A stretch of DNA of 10,933 nucleotides. It comes from JAGMCF01 sp964398885 (GTDB lineage: Bacteria; Cloacimonadota; Cloacimonadia; JGIOTU-2). The stretch is from NCBI GenBank assembly GCA_964398885.1, contig CAYNOU010000076.1, positions 1 through 10,933 of the forward strand, given 5' to 3'. Shown one piece after another: positions 4,977 to 10,933 of this stretch. The number at the start of each line of letters is the position of its first letter. The first letter of the stretch is position 1. A program made the translations under genes and the position numbers. The notes beneath the pieces were generated by a model that was given only the letters and a program-made list of their open reading frames with translations, searched no databases and was not told the DNA's origin.

Positions 4977-6776
4977 TTATCTAAATCCATATCCAATTAA
5001 AAAAACTAAGGAATTCTGTCTAAAATCGCTTTTGTATAAAACAGGATTAACATATTCGGGCAAATTTAAATTTTCCTCATTTACATTACAGTCAAGAAAT
5101 TCATAGCCTAATTCGCAAAATAAGTTATTCATAATTTGATATTCTAAAGAGATACCAAAAGTATTCTTTGTATACTGATGTCCATATAAAAATTTTTCAG
5201 AGGGAAGAGTATCAGGACGAGTATGATATTGATAATAAATGCTATCTTGAGCACCTTTGCGATAATGAGAAAAATCTGCAGATAACCGCAGTTTATCATT
5301 AAACTGATAATTAACCCCAAGATAAAGATTATCCGCATTCTGACCTGTCCAATATCCCATTACATATCCACAATTTTTCCCGTTCAATATATATCCATCT
5401 GATGTAGCTTCATTGATTGGAAATTTGTGTGTATATGTCCAGGGATTGAGACGAGTATATTCAATCCTGAAATCTAAGCCCGGTAGAAATGGCTCAACAA
5501 AATAACTGCCAACCTGATATCCTAGCTGGTTTCTGGACTTTTTTTCGTCAAACATTTTGCTTAGACTTATCTCATCAATCATAATTGAGCCATAAAGCTT
5601 ACAGAAATAAGTTGGAATCCACTCAAAATCGATTCCAATCTGTTCATTATCCTGGTCATTCGTATAATGCTGTGCGGACCAGAAAAGCATAATTGGAATA
5701 AAATAAACCAGTTCTGGGTCCCTCTCTCCATAATAGAGCATTTCGCTAAATCCAAATTTGAGATTTTTCAATGGGCTGATTTCCAACCGATGCGCAGCAA
5801 CATATTTTTTCTTAAAAAATTTTCTTTGCAAAGTATCACCTTCTGTCCAGACAATTCCATAAGAAAGGTCATCGTCTTTAATATTACTTTCAAGCCAACC
5901 ATGAAAATAAATAAATTTTAACCAATCACTAAAACCAGCCCTAATCATTATCTGCGGATATGATGGAGGTTTATTACTGATAGTTAAACTGCCAGTTTTA
6001 CCAATTCCCCAATAATTAGAGAATCTTCCAATGACTAAATCCGCATACTTTGTTGAAAATGTAACATAGGCATCTACTTCATCGTAGGTTTTGCAGTCTT
6101 CCATACTTCCTAACACCCCAATTCCTTGCTCCTGCCTATCCAACTTCTTTATATCATACGAATTGCCCCATTCTGCATTGTTAACACCACGAAAATAGAA
6201 TCCGATATTATCGCCCAAATAACCATAAATTTCTCCGCCTCCTGTTAATCTTCGGCTGTTTTCAGCAAAAAAACTATTATCGCTTTGATTGTTTTTATAT
6301 TTGAATCTAAATATAGGATTAAACACTAATTCGCCAGCTGGCAGATGATAGAATTTGTAAGGAAAATGCAAAAGGTGCCATTTTTCTACTTTCTCTTTTT
6401 CATACTGGACTGATACTTTTTCTCCTCCAAGATACTCAATTCCCTTTTTAATTGCTCGTAATAGTTTATTTGCATCTCTGTCTAAAAATCTTTTCTCATA
6501 AGAATATTCTTCTAAAAAATTCTCTAATTGTTCCTTTTCGGAAGAGGAAAGATTCTTGTATTTCTCGCTTTCCTTAATGCTTAACAAATACAGTAATATT
6601 TCTGTTCTTGGAATGGGTTTAACTGAATTAAAACATCTGCCAGTCAAATCCTTTATCTCCATCCTCTCTAAAAACTGATAAACATTGTCTCCCAGAGGTG
6701 CAAATACCGTCTGTGCATCTGTAGAATGCCAGATAAAAATACACAGACCAATCATTAAAACGCAAAATTTTTTCAT
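4977..6776 (-). CDS. Wzi-like capsule assembly / outer-membrane beta-barrel protein
   Basis: A 599-aa protein. A signal peptide (residues 1-21, MKKFCVLMIGLCIFIW...TDA, cut before Gln22) exports it. An N-terminal helical region (~25-115, with VYQFLERMEIKDL and PIPRTEILLYLLSI) resembles the domain that often precedes the barrel in FCB-group members of PF14052 (Caps_assemb_Wzi). The rest (~125-599) is rich in amphipathic strands with many Tyr/Phe/Trp and Gly, for example ADLVIGRFSNYWGIGKTGSL and FGISLEYQIMNNLFCELGYEF. It ends IGYGFR, as expected for an outer-membrane barrel. E. coli Wzi anchors capsule polysaccharide at the surface; whether this protein does so is inference. The ATG at 6776 is preferred to a TTG nine bases upstream because AAGAGG (6786-6791) is 9 nt from the ATG but abuts the TTG. 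It heads the minus-strand group with the RAYT and ABC exporter. Confidence 0.82.
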   Translation of the reverse strand: MKKFCVLMIGLCIFIWHSTDAQTVFAPLGDNVYQFLERMEIKDLTGRCFNSVKPIPRTEILLYLLSIKESEKYKNLSSSEKEQLENFLEEYSYEKRFLDRDANKLLRAIKKGIEYLGGEKVSVQYEKEKVEKWHLLHFPYKFYHLPAGELVFNPIFRFKYKNNQSDNSFFAENSRRLTGGGEIYGYLGDNIGFYFRGVNNAEWGNSYDIKKLDRQEQGIGVLGSMEDCKTYDEVDAYVTFSTKYADLVIGRFSNYWGIGKTGSLTISNKPPSYPQIMIRAGFSDWLKFIYFHGWLESNIKDDDLSYGIVWTEGDTLQRKFFKKKYVAAHRLEISPLKNLKFGFSEMLYYGERDPELVYFIPIMLFWSAQHYTNDQDNEQIGIDFEWIPTYFCKLYGSIMIDEISLSKMFDEKKSRNQLGYQVGSYFVEPFLPGLDFRIEYTRLNPWTYTHKFPINEATSDGYILNGKNCGYVMGYWTGQNADNLYLGVNYQFNDKLRLSADFSHYRKGAQDSIYYQYHTRPDTLPSEKFLYGHQYTKNTFGISLEYQIMNNLFCELGYEFLDCNVNEENLNLPEYVNPVLYKSDFRQNSLVFLIGYGFR

Positions 6777-6785
6777 ATAAAACAA

Positions 6786-6791
6786 CCTCTT
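6786..6791 (-). promoter_or_regulatory. Ribosome binding site that decides the start of the Wzi-like gene
   Basis: AAGAGG on the minus strand is 9 nt from the ATG at 6774-6776 but has no spacing to the TTG at 6783-6785. This rules out the longer reading that begins LFYMKK. Confidence 0.6.
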
Positions 6792-6830
6792 AAAAATTTC
6801 TGTCTGAATTCAAAAAAAGCCTGTTTTTAT

Positions 6831-6836
6831 TGTCAA
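6831..6836 (-). promoter_or_regulatory. Possible -35 element upstream of the Wzi-like gene
   Basis: TTGACA on the minus strand lies ~55 nt upstream of the ATG. No clear -10 hexamer is visible at the usual distance. The wider site TTGTCAA (6830-6836) with TTGACAA (6850-6856) is a 7-bp inverted repeat with a 13-bp spacer, which could also be an operator. Confidence 0.3.
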
Positions 6837-6913
6837 CTAAATTAAAATATTGACAACATCATACCCCCAAAAATCTTTAAAACAGAAGATCCTAACACTC
6901 CGATTCACCCCTC

Positions 6914-6932
6914 GTCCCGATTGAATCGGGAC
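6914..6932. repeat. Palindrome with 9-bp arms
   Basis: GTCCCGATT-G-AATCGGGAC is perfectly symmetric around one base. Confidence 0.75.
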
Positions 6933-7047
6933 TACGGAGAACGGGTATATCGGGATAATGGTGTTTAAAACCTTTTTATAATAATGAAAGAAATGATAGA
7001 AAAACGGGATTACAAATCTCATTAGGATCGATTGCATACTTTTCACT

Positions 7048-7157
<110 letters not shown>

Positions 7158-7264
7158 TAAGGGGTGGTGAAATGGAAAGAGATAGAATGTAACATTACTC
7201 ACGGCAAGCAATACAATTTTTCCCTTGAAAATCCTTTCTAACCACAAAGCACTGAAACGATCCT

Positions 7265-7285
7265 AACACCATTTGTAATGGTGTT
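7265..7285. repeat. Palindrome with 9-bp arms and 3-nt loop
   Basis: AACACCATT-TGT-AATGGTGTT, perfect arms. The 3-nt loop is the same design as the RAYT-flanking palindromes, although the arm sequence differs. Confidence 0.75.
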
Positions 7286-7293
7286 TTAATAAA

Positions 7294-7310
7294 CAGGATT
7301 ACAAATCCTG
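7294..7310. repeat. Palindrome with 7-bp arms and 3-nt loop
   Basis: CAGGATT-ACA-AATCCTG. It is followed by CCCGTCTT; the block AAATCCTG[CT]CCGTCTT recurs at 9622-9637, so this is part of a dispersed repeat family. Confidence 0.7.
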
Positions 7311-7320
7311 CCCGTCTTGG

Positions 7321-7337
7321 CTCGGCACCAAGCCGAG
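7321..7337. repeat. Hairpin CTCGGC / GCCGAG
   Basis: CTCGGC-ACCAA-GCCGAG: 6-bp GC-rich arms with a 5-nt loop, directly after the preceding palindrome. Confidence 0.6.
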
Positions 7338-7405
7338 ACAGGTTAGGAACAATTGGAATCTGTGCATTCCGTCCCTCAATTTTCATTCTCCTTTGCGTTT
7401 CCCGT

Positions 7406-7436
7406 CCCCGATACATCGGGGATTCATCAGGCCTGA
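7406..7436. repeat. Two adjacent palindromes
   Basis: CCCCGAT-AC-ATCGGGG (7406-7421) is followed after 5 bp by TCAGGCCTGA (7427-7436). Both are perfect. Confidence 0.7.
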
Positions 7437-7486
7437 CGGATACATAAATTATACCTGAAATTTTAAGGGTATCATTAAATTAAAAA

Positions 7487-7492
7487 TTGACA
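7487..7492 (+). promoter_or_regulatory. Possible -35 element upstream of the Eis-like pseudogene
   Basis: TTGACA lies 43 nt upstream of the ATG at 7536. The 17 bases after it (ACTTTTATTAATGATTC) resemble those after the TTGACA at 9685 (ATTTATACTGATATTTC), 11 of 17 identical by eye. No standard -10 is evident. Confidence 0.3.
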
Positions 7493-7535
7493 ACTTTTAT
7501 TAATGATTCTTTCAGAAACCCGGAGGTGTAAAAAA

Positions 7536-8298
7536 ATGAAGATTAGAAAGCTATTAAAAAAGGACATTGAGCGATATGCCCAGATGTGCTGCTATTGTTT
7601 TCATATGAAGCTGATGATGCCAGAAGGTATATTGAAACTGGCGTAGAATTTGGCAGAGGACTTATAGTTGAAGAAAATCAGCAAATTATGTCTGCAATGT
7701 TTTATTATCCATTTGTTCAGAATATCCGTAAGAAATTCCAAAATGCTTCGCTGTAGATTTGGACATTTGTGATTTTGGATACATCAATTATTCAGGAGTT
7801 GAAGGAATCTTTGCATTTGCGAAAAGACATAGAGACAATGCAAAGAATCTTATAATATCTCTGCCAGAGAATTTTGATATTTACCATTTTGTGCCCACTC
7901 ATTTTAAAGATATAAAATTGATAAGTGAAATGATGTTTAAAGTAATAAAGGTAGGAAAAGCTCTCACTCAACTAAAAGTAAGACCTGATTGGAAATTTGA
8001 TTTTATGCTGGAAATTGATGACCCAATCTCTGAAGAAAATAGTGGAAAGTTTGCTTTCAAGGTTGCGGATGGAAAAGTGGAAAGAATTCATGATTCAAAA
8101 AATATCATCAAAACAGATATTAGCACTTTTTCTCGTTTTTTTATTGGCAGAAATTCAGTAAAAGAAATTCTTGATTATAGAGAGGCTAAAATCTCTGAAA
8201 ATATTGTAGGGCAAATAGATCTAATATTTCCGAAAGAGAATGTGTATATAAAAGATTGGTTTGAGGAAAGAATTTTGCCACAAAAGCACACAAAATAA
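7536..8298 (+). pseudogene. Decayed Eis-type GNAT acetyltransferase with SCP2-like C-terminus
   Basis: A strong GGAGGTG (7522-7528) precedes an ATG reading MKIRKLLKKDIERYAQMCCYCF. One base is then missing in the T-run at 7598-7601; the next frame continues SYEADDARRYIETGVEFGRGLIVEENQQIMSAMFYYPF and stops at 7754-7756. The third frame carries the remainder from ~7757 (VDLDICDFGYINYSGVEG, then LPENFDIYHFVP), followed by an SCP2-like tail (EMMFKVIKVGKALTQL, GKFAFKVADGKVERI, STFSRFFIGRNSVKEIL). Intact Eis-family proteins have two GNAT folds plus an SCP2-like domain in ~390-400 aa and acetylate amines. Only ~250 codons remain. The acetyl-CoA-binding part of the first GNAT fold is deleted, so the gene is almost certainly dead. 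Alternatively the SCP2-like piece might still be translated alone, but its only nearby start is a TTG at 7759 without a ribosome site. Confidence 0.8.
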
Positions 8299-8351
8299 CA
8301 CGAAAAAGTATTTAACCTATTGTAGTGAAAAGTTAGTGATAGTTCGTGGTG
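8279..8351. repeat. Inverted array of 10-bp-period CAC/GTG units (I)
   Basis: CAC occurs at 8279, 8289 and 8299 (units CACAAAAGCA, CACAAAATAA, CACGAAAAAG). The mirror form GTG occurs at 8336 and 8346 (units GTTAGTGATA, GTTCGTGGTG). Spacing within each arm is exactly 10 bp. The left arm overlaps the last codons of the Eis-like pseudogene. Confidence 0.65.
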
Positions 8352-8385
8352 AAAAAACTATAGAATATAGGTCTTATGAAGAAAC

Positions 8386-8470
8386 TTAACCACTAACATA
8401 CACCAACTGACACGAACAAATTTAAATGTAATAAAAAAGTTTGTGATAGTTCGTGTAAGTTCGTGGCTAA
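8386..8470. repeat. 85-bp imperfect palindrome of 10-bp-period CAC/GTG units (II)
   Basis: The left arm 8386-8417 and right arm 8439-8470 (32 bp each) are reverse complements at 25 of 32 positions, around a 21-bp A/T-only spacer apart from one G. CAC occurs at 8391, 8401, 8411 and GTG at 8443, 8453, 8463, always 10 bp apart. Most arm mismatches fall at the variable base of the GTTNGTG unit. It shares an exact 13-mer, GTGATAGTTCGTG, with array I (8336-8348 and 8443-8455). Confidence 0.75.
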
Positions 8471-8486
8471 TCCGCCAGCTGGCGGA
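8471..8486. repeat. Perfect 16-bp palindrome before the DUF362 gene
   Basis: TCCGCCAGCTGGCGGA abuts the right end of array II and lies 5 bp upstream of the ribosome binding site of the next gene. It is far more GC-rich than its surroundings. It may be an operator, a 5' UTR hairpin, or a common dispersed palindrome. Confidence 0.75.
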
Positions 8487-8490
8487 CATT

Positions 8491-8496
8491 GGAGGA
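8491..8496 (+). promoter_or_regulatory. Ribosome binding site that decides the start of the DUF362 gene
   Basis: GGAGGA lies just before the ATG at 8499 with tight spacing. An upstream in-frame GTG at 8463 would have to be read through the palindrome and this site, giving an N-terminus MANPPAGGHWRN unlike the family. The ATG start is preferred. Confidence 0.65.
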
Positions 8497-8498
8497 AT

Positions 8499-9569
8499 AT
8501 GAAAAGCAAAGTATATTTCATTGATTTCAAAACAAGTTTTCAAAGAAACATTTTTGATAAGTTATCAGATGTTGCAACGAAATCTAACTTTTATAATTTT
8601 TTTGAGCAATACGATAAGCTCGCAATAAAACTTCATTTTGGTGAGTATGGAAATTTTGGTGCTGTTAATCCGAGATTTATCTGCTTTTTTGTAGATAAAA
8701 TTAAAGAACAGGGTGGGATGCCTTTTATAACTGATACCAATACATTATATGCAGGACATCGTTGCAATAGTATAGACCATTTGAATCTGGCAATTCGGCA
8801 TGGGTTCACTCCTGGGGTTATAAATGCTCCACTTATTATCGCTGATGGTTTATTAGGACAAAACGAGGTGCCGGTGGAAATAAATCAGGAACTTACTAAA
8901 ACAGCTTATATTGCCAGTGATATCTACAATAGTGAGGCGATTCTGGCAATTTCTCATTTTACAGGTCATATAGAAACTGGCTTTGGTGCTGCAATTAAAA
9001 ACATCGGAATGGGATGTGCTTCTCGGAAAGGGAAAATGGAAATGCACAGTAACACAATCCCGAAAATCAGATTAGAAAGGTGTACAGGTTGTGGCAGATG
9101 CATCAAATGGTGCCAGGTTGAAGCAATAAGCATTGTAAACAAAAAAGCATACATTGATGTGAACAAATGCACTGGTTGTAGTCAATGTATATCTGTATGC
9201 CCATTTAAAGCAATTGGTATTAATTGGAATGCTGGTAGTGAAAATTTGTCTGAAAAAATAGTTAATTATGTTTATGCAGTAAGTTTGAATAAAAAAGGCA
9301 AAATGTTTTTTATCAATTTTCTGAATAACATCACTGCACTTTGTGACTGTACACCAATGCATGGAGAGAGGATTATCCCGGACATTGGAATACTTTTTTC
9401 TGATGATATTGTAGCAATTGACAGAGCATCTGTTGACCTTGTTAATGAAAAGGCTGGAAAAGACCTGTTTAAGAATCTATACCCAAAAACAGATTGGAGA
9501 AAACAGTTGCAATATGCTGAAAGTCTTGGATTGGGAAATCAAAAGTATGAATTGATAAAAATAAAATGA
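8499..9569 (+). CDS. DUF362 domain protein with two 4Fe-4S clusters
   Basis: A 356-aa cytoplasmic protein, no signal peptide. Residues 1-180 form the first part of the DUF362 domain (MKSKVYFIDFKTSF; AIKLHFGEYGNFGAVNPRF; GGMPFITDTNTLY; ISHFTGHIETGFGAAIKNIGMGCASRKGK). A ferredoxin-like insert follows with two full cluster motifs: Cys195-x2-Cys198-x2-Cys201-x3-Cys205, and Cys224-x2-Cys227-x2-Cys230-x3-Cys234-Pro. The C-terminal part (~245-356) includes the family CDC motif (Cys282, Cys284) and DIGILFSDDIVAIDRASVDLV. Length and order match the family's usual form, so it looks intact. The family is thought to be a redox protein, but its substrate is unknown. It is ~200 bp downstream of the Eis-like pseudogene on the same strand. 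The ATG is chosen over an upstream GTG on ribosome-site grounds. Confidence 0.93.
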   Translation: MKSKVYFIDFKTSFQRNIFDKLSDVATKSNFYNFFEQYDKLAIKLHFGEYGNFGAVNPRFICFFVDKIKEQGGMPFITDTNTLYAGHRCNSIDHLNLAIRHGFTPGVINAPLIIADGLLGQNEVPVEINQELTKTAYIASDIYNSEAILAISHFTGHIETGFGAAIKNIGMGCASRKGKMEMHSNTIPKIRLERCTGCGRCIKWCQVEAISIVNKKAYIDVNKCTGCSQCISVCPFKAIGINWNAGSENLSEKIVNYVYAVSLNKKGKMFFINFLNNITALCDCTPMHGERIIPDIGILFSDDIVAIDRASVDLVNEKAGKDLFKNLYPKTDWRKQLQYAESLGLGNQKYELIKIK

Positions 9570-9615
9570 TTCTGATATTTTTTAATAAAACAAAGAAAGA
9601 TGAAAAGATTATTAA

Positions 9616-9654
9616 GGTTTAAAATCCTGTCCGTCTTTTGATGGATGTTAAACC
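9616..9654. repeat. Stem-loop downstream of the DUF362 gene
   Basis: GGTTTAAAATCC (9616-9627) and GGATGTTAAACC (9643-9654) pair at 11 of 12 positions around a 15-nt loop, starting 47 bp after the stop codon. There is no T-run after it, so it is a weak candidate for a factor-independent terminator. Bases 9622-9637 match the dispersed block at 7303-7318 with one mismatch. Confidence 0.55.
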
Positions 9655-9684
9655 ACTACAAAAAAAGAAAAATGAAAGAAAAAC

Positions 9685-9690
9685 TTGACA
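9685..9690 (+). promoter_or_regulatory. Possible -35 element upstream of the beta-helix gene
   Basis: TTGACA lies 56 nt upstream of the ATG at 9746, a distance similar to the TTGACA before the Wzi-like gene. No convincing -10 is visible at 17 bp. Confidence 0.3.
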
Positions 9691-9745
9691 ATTTATACTG
9701 ATATTTCCCAAATGGAAATTAAATAAAAAACAAAGAGAAAATACT

Positions 9746-10933
9746 ATGAAGAATTCAAAACAATTATATGTAATTTTTATTATTATACTTTTAAGCAGTT
9801 TTGTGATAACAAATATCTCATTTGCTCAAACTCATATCCCATATGGAGATGTAAGCGGTATCTGGACAATAGATGGTAGCCCCTATATTATTGAGGGATT
9901 TGTTACAGTCCCTATTGATAGCACACTGATAATTGAACCAAGTGTGTTTGTCATTTTTTCGACTAATAATGGATTACAAATAGAAGGAAGATTAATATCA
10001 GAGGGTACTGAGAACGATTCAATAATATTTACAGTTCAAGATACTTCTAATAATACGGGTTTAGCTTTTTATCATACAGATATTACTAATCAAGATAGTT
10101 CGAAAATAACATATTCTATATTTGAACATGTTTCTGTATGTTTTGATAAATCTTCAAACATATTATTTAGAAAAAGTAGTGTTAGTAAGTGTGTGGGTTG
10201 GAGTGGTATTTTTTTTGATGAAAATTCAAGCCCAACACTTATAGATATTACTATCAGTGACAACACCACAGAATATTACGGTGGAGGCATATATTGCACT
10301 GACTCCTCTAACCCGAGTTTGGTTAATGTTACTATTAGTGGAAATTCGGCTACCTGGGGAGGTGGTATTAGTTGTATATATAATTCCAATCCAACTCTGG
10401 AAAATGTGAATATTATAAATAATAGCGGCATAAATGCCGGGGGAGGAATCTATTGCGAAGAATCTAGTCCGATACTCAATAATGTTATTATCCTTGAAAA
10501 TGAAGGTAGTGGTATTTGTTGTACCGATGAATCGAGTCCTACTCTAAACAATGTAACAATTAGTAATAACAATAATGGAATTGCTTGCTTTAATTCCAGT
10601 CCGATACTTACAGATGTGATTATTAGTGGAAATAGTGATTATGAAGGTGGAGGGATTTATTTTGAAGGAACAGGGACCTTTCTACTCCAAGATGTTATTA
10701 TAACAGGAAACAGTGCTTTGGGCATGGGAGGCGGAGTGGCAGTAATAGGAGCAGATATGATTATGGTAAATGGTATAGTTGCAGATAATTATGCTGATGA
10801 TGCTGGTGGAATTTACTGTCATGATGGTGTAAGTTTAATTTTAACAAATGTAACTGTTACTGGAAATAGTGTTGATGCTGGAGGAATTGTTGGTGGAATA
10901 GGTTGTGAATTTGATTGTATCCTGAACATAACA
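9746..10933 (+). CDS. Secreted right-handed parallel beta-helix protein (partial, 3' end outside window)
   Basis: The frame is open for 396 codons from the ATG and runs off the right edge without a stop. A signal peptide (residues 1-27, MKNSKQLYVIFIIILLSSFVI...SFA, cut before Gln28) exports it. Residues ~30-75 have the usual opening of such proteins: a WTIDGSPYIIEGFVTVP strand pair, then STLIIEPSVFVIF. From ~160 on there are repeated rungs of ~20-25 residues with the pattern SSPTLxNVTISGN...GGGIYC, at least eight of them, as in polymorphic-outer-membrane-protein-type and pectate-lyase-like beta-helices. Such proteins are large surface or secreted adhesin-like or carbohydrate-active proteins; no catalytic site can be recognised here. 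In the FCB group they often end in a type IX secretion sorting domain, but the C-terminus is not in view. AAAGAGA upstream is a weak ribosome site. Confidence 0.9.
   Translation, partial: MKNSKQLYVIFIIILLSSFVITNISFAQTHIPYGDVSGIWTIDGSPYIIEGFVTVPIDSTLIIEPSVFVIFSTNNGLQIEGRLISEGTENDSIIFTVQDTSNNTGLAFYHTDITNQDSSKITYSIFEHVSVCFDKSSNILFRKSSVSKCVGWSGIFFDENSSPTLIDITISDNTTEYYGGGIYCTDSSNPSLVNVTISGNSATWGGGISCIYNSNPTLENVNIINNSGINAGGGIYCEESSPILNNVIILENEGSGICCTDESSPTLNNVTISNNNNGIACFNSSPILTDVIISGNSDYEGGGIYFEGTGTFLLQDVIITGNSALGMGGGVAVIGADMIMVNGIVADNYADDAGGIYCHDGVSLILTNVTVTGNSVDAGGIVGGIGCEFDCILNIT

Noticed and set aside
5144..5921. Short frames within the Wzi-like gene on both strands
   Set aside because: They are shadows of a long gene with a coherent signal peptide and barrel pattern.
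6777..6785. TTG start nine bases upstream of the Wzi-like ATG
   Set aside because: The ribosome binding site would touch the TTG with no spacing; it is well placed for the ATG, which also gives a standard MKK signal peptide.
8463..8498. GTG start giving 12 extra residues on the DUF362 protein
   Set aside because: The extension is encoded by a repeat unit and a 16-bp palindrome and lies upstream of the ribosome binding site.
9616..9654. Factor-independent terminator after the DUF362 gene
   Set aside because: The stem is AT-rich with a long loop and is not followed by a T-run.

Overview
The window is AT-rich DNA from what looks like a Gram-negative bacterium. It carries an outer-membrane barrel protein of the Wzi family, an MsbA-like exporter and a secreted parallel beta-helix protein. 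This mix, together with many short intergenic palindromes, suggests the FCB superphylum (a Cloacimonadota- or Marinimicrobia-like lineage). That placement is inference; no rRNA or marker gene is present.

Left part (1-1960). A stretch of about 318 bp occurs twice (51-369 and 1290-1608). Each copy holds a conserved leader followed by the start of the same small membrane-protein gene. The right copy leads into an intact 133-aa gene; the left copy is frameshifted and breaks off after about 16 codons. Between the copies lies a clearly more GC-rich insert. It contains a minus-strand bacterial PH-domain membrane protein, a long stem-loop just after its stop codon, and the C-terminal remnant of a DUF6232-like gene that has lost its start. 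This looks like an acquired island.

Middle part (1990-6840). Three minus-strand genes lie in a row: a Wzi-like capsule/outer-membrane protein, a REP-associated tyrosine transposase (RAYT, Y1 HUH family), and a 717-aa ABC exporter of the MsbA type. The exporter has an unusual array of eight exact-period 9-residue repeats in its first external loop. The RAYT gene is bracketed by three related palindromes, two of which differ by a compensatory base-pair change. This is the expected arrangement of a RAYT with its REP-type substrates.

Right part (6840-10933). About 700 bp of palindrome-rich intergenic DNA precedes a decayed Eis-type acetyltransferase gene (frameshift plus a large internal deletion). 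A 200-bp block follows, with CAC/GTG units at an exact 10-bp period in alternating orientation, then an intact DUF362 protein with two 4Fe-4S clusters. The start of a secreted parallel beta-helix protein runs off the right edge.

No known defence or biosynthetic system is complete in the window. The most notable points are the RAYT/palindrome unit, the repeat-bearing ABC exporter, the 10-bp-period inverted arrays, and the duplicated leader flanking a GC-rich insert.
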